From an uncultured Alphaproteobacteria bacterium (GTDB taxonomy: Bacteria > Pseudomonadota > Alphaproteobacteria > Rhizobiales > Hyphomicrobiaceae), in contig CALFEM010000231.1 of NCBI GenBank assembly GCA_937950105.1, forward strand, positions 1 through 5,523: DNA of 5,523 nt. Reading direction: 5' to 3'. The notes under the pieces are model-generated. The model made no database searches, had not been told where the DNA came from, and saw only the letters and a program-made list of their open reading frames with translations. Within the stretch, counting starts at the first letter, position 1; each line of letters opens with the position of its first letter. Both the position numbers and the translations under genes were made by a program. Positions 4,914 through 5,523 of this stretch are shown piece after piece.

Positions 4914-5523
4914 ATGCTGTCGCGCCTCATCGCCTCATCGCTCACGCAGCGGGTCTTCGTGTTGCTGATGGCCGCCGGTCTGGCCGTGCTCGGCGGCCAT
5001 GCGTTCCGCACGTTGCCGATCGACGCTTTCCCCAATATCTCGCCCGTGCAGGTCAAGATGATCCTGAAGGCACCCGGCATGACGCCGGCGGAGGTCGACA
5101 CCCGCGTCATCACCCCCCTGGAGATGGAGCTTCTCGGCATCCCTCGGCAGACCATCCTGCGCTCGGCCGCCAAGTACGCGGTCGCCGACATCACGCTCGA
5201 CTTCGAGGACGGCACCGACATCTACTGGGCCCGCCAGCAGGTCTCTGAACGCCTCGCGGGTGTGCGCGGGGACCTTCCCGCCAACATCACCGGCGGGCTT
5301 GCCCCCATCTCGACGCCGCTGTCGGACGTGTTCATGTTCACGATCGAGGGCGGCAAGCTCTCGCTCGAAGAACGTCGCAGCCTGCTCGACTGGACCATCC
5401 GCCCGGCGCTCCGGACCATCCCCGGCATCGCCGACGTCAATGCGCTCGGCGGCATGGTCCGCACCTTCGAGGTGTCTCCCGACAGCGCCGCGCTGGCCGC
5501 TGCGGGACTCGGCGTCAAGGATC
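4914..5523 (+). CDS. RND efflux pump, CzcA/CusA (heavy-metal) type, N-terminal part
   Basis: The first 203 codons of a pump that should run to about 1,020-1,050 residues; the window ends inside it. These proteins use the proton gradient to export substrates from the periplasm or cytoplasm through a tripartite complex. Seen here: a short cytoplasmic start (MLSRLIASSLTQR), TM1 at about residues 13-31, and the start of the pore domain with PIDAFPNISPVQVKM, APGMTPAEVDTRVITPLE, and then FEDGTDIYWARQQVSERL and PISTPLSDVFMFT. The last two are strong signatures of the heavy-metal subfamily rather than the AcrB drug subfamily. Some positions differ from CzcA/CusA, such as RSAAKYAV where a SRYGL-type stretch is usual. 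The key charged residues of TM4 and any metal-site methionines lie outside the window, so the substrate cannot be assigned. The gene follows the adaptor directly; no outer-membrane channel gene precedes them. Confidence 0.95.
   Translation, partial: MLSRLIASSLTQRVFVLLMAAGLAVLGGHAFRTLPIDAFPNISPVQVKMILKAPGMTPAEVDTRVITPLEMELLGIPRQTILRSAAKYAVADITLDFEDGTDIYWARQQVSERLAGVRGDLPANITGGLAPISTPLSDVFMFTIEGGKLSLEERRSLLDWTIRPALRTIPGIADVNALGGMVRTFEVSPDSAALAAAGLGVKD

Noticed and set aside
3713..5221. A 502-codon open frame on the minus strand opposite the adaptor and pump genes
   Set aside because: It is antisense to two well-recognised genes, is rich in Arg/His/Gly with no domain, and also runs through the operator; it is a typical shadow in GC-rich DNA.
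1..5523. CRISPR array, toxin-antitoxin pair, phage-defence or retron-like system
   Set aside because: No regularly spaced repeats, reverse transcriptase, small toxin-antitoxin operon or defence domain is visible on either strand.

Overview
The window is GC-rich and reads like an alphaproteobacterium, probably of the rhizobial (Hyphomicrobiales) type. This rests on codon use, an NYN-protein-like tail at the left, a rhizobial-style IS110 remnant and a two-component/RND module. The genus cannot be fixed from the sequence. The left edge is the end of an assembled contig: bases 1-46 are Illumina TruSeq index adapter left in the assembly, not genome.

Layout. Bases 47-684 hold the 3' part of a chromosomal gene with an OST-HTH-like tail, closed by a strong intrinsic terminator (709-742). 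Bases 745-1155 form a tRNA locus. A 63-bp segment made of leader plus the 5' half of tRNA-Arg(UCU) occurs first as a broken copy (862-924), then again 129 bp downstream as part of a complete tRNA-Arg(UCU) (1013-1089). The T-loop of the complete tRNA departs from the near-universal sequence. Bases about 1156-1664 are a decayed IS110-family transposase with at least two frame changes and no C-terminal half. It abuts the stop codon of the next gene.

Bases 1667-5523 hold a divergent two-component/efflux module. On the minus strand a response regulator (3032-3712) and a PhoQ-like sensor kinase (1667-3025) form an operon with a 6-bp gap. On the plus strand a periplasmic adaptor (3842-4909) and a CzcA/CusA-type RND pump (from 4914, cut by the window end) form a second operon with a 4-bp gap. 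The shared control region holds a perfect 22-bp inverted repeat (3724-3745 and 3768-3789). Each arm is built from tandem half-sites at 11-bp spacing, as expected for an OmpR/PhoB-type regulator that controls both operons.

How it works (inference): the kinase senses an envelope signal, possibly a metal ion, and phosphorylates the regulator. The regulator binds the half-site array, adjusts its own operon and switches on the pump. A tRNA next to an IS remnant and an efflux module is the usual arrangement of an acquired island edge. The least expected points are the likely mis-set start of the regulator (a strong Shine-Dalgarno points at an ATC codon), the architecture of the operator array, and the altered T-loop of the tRNA.
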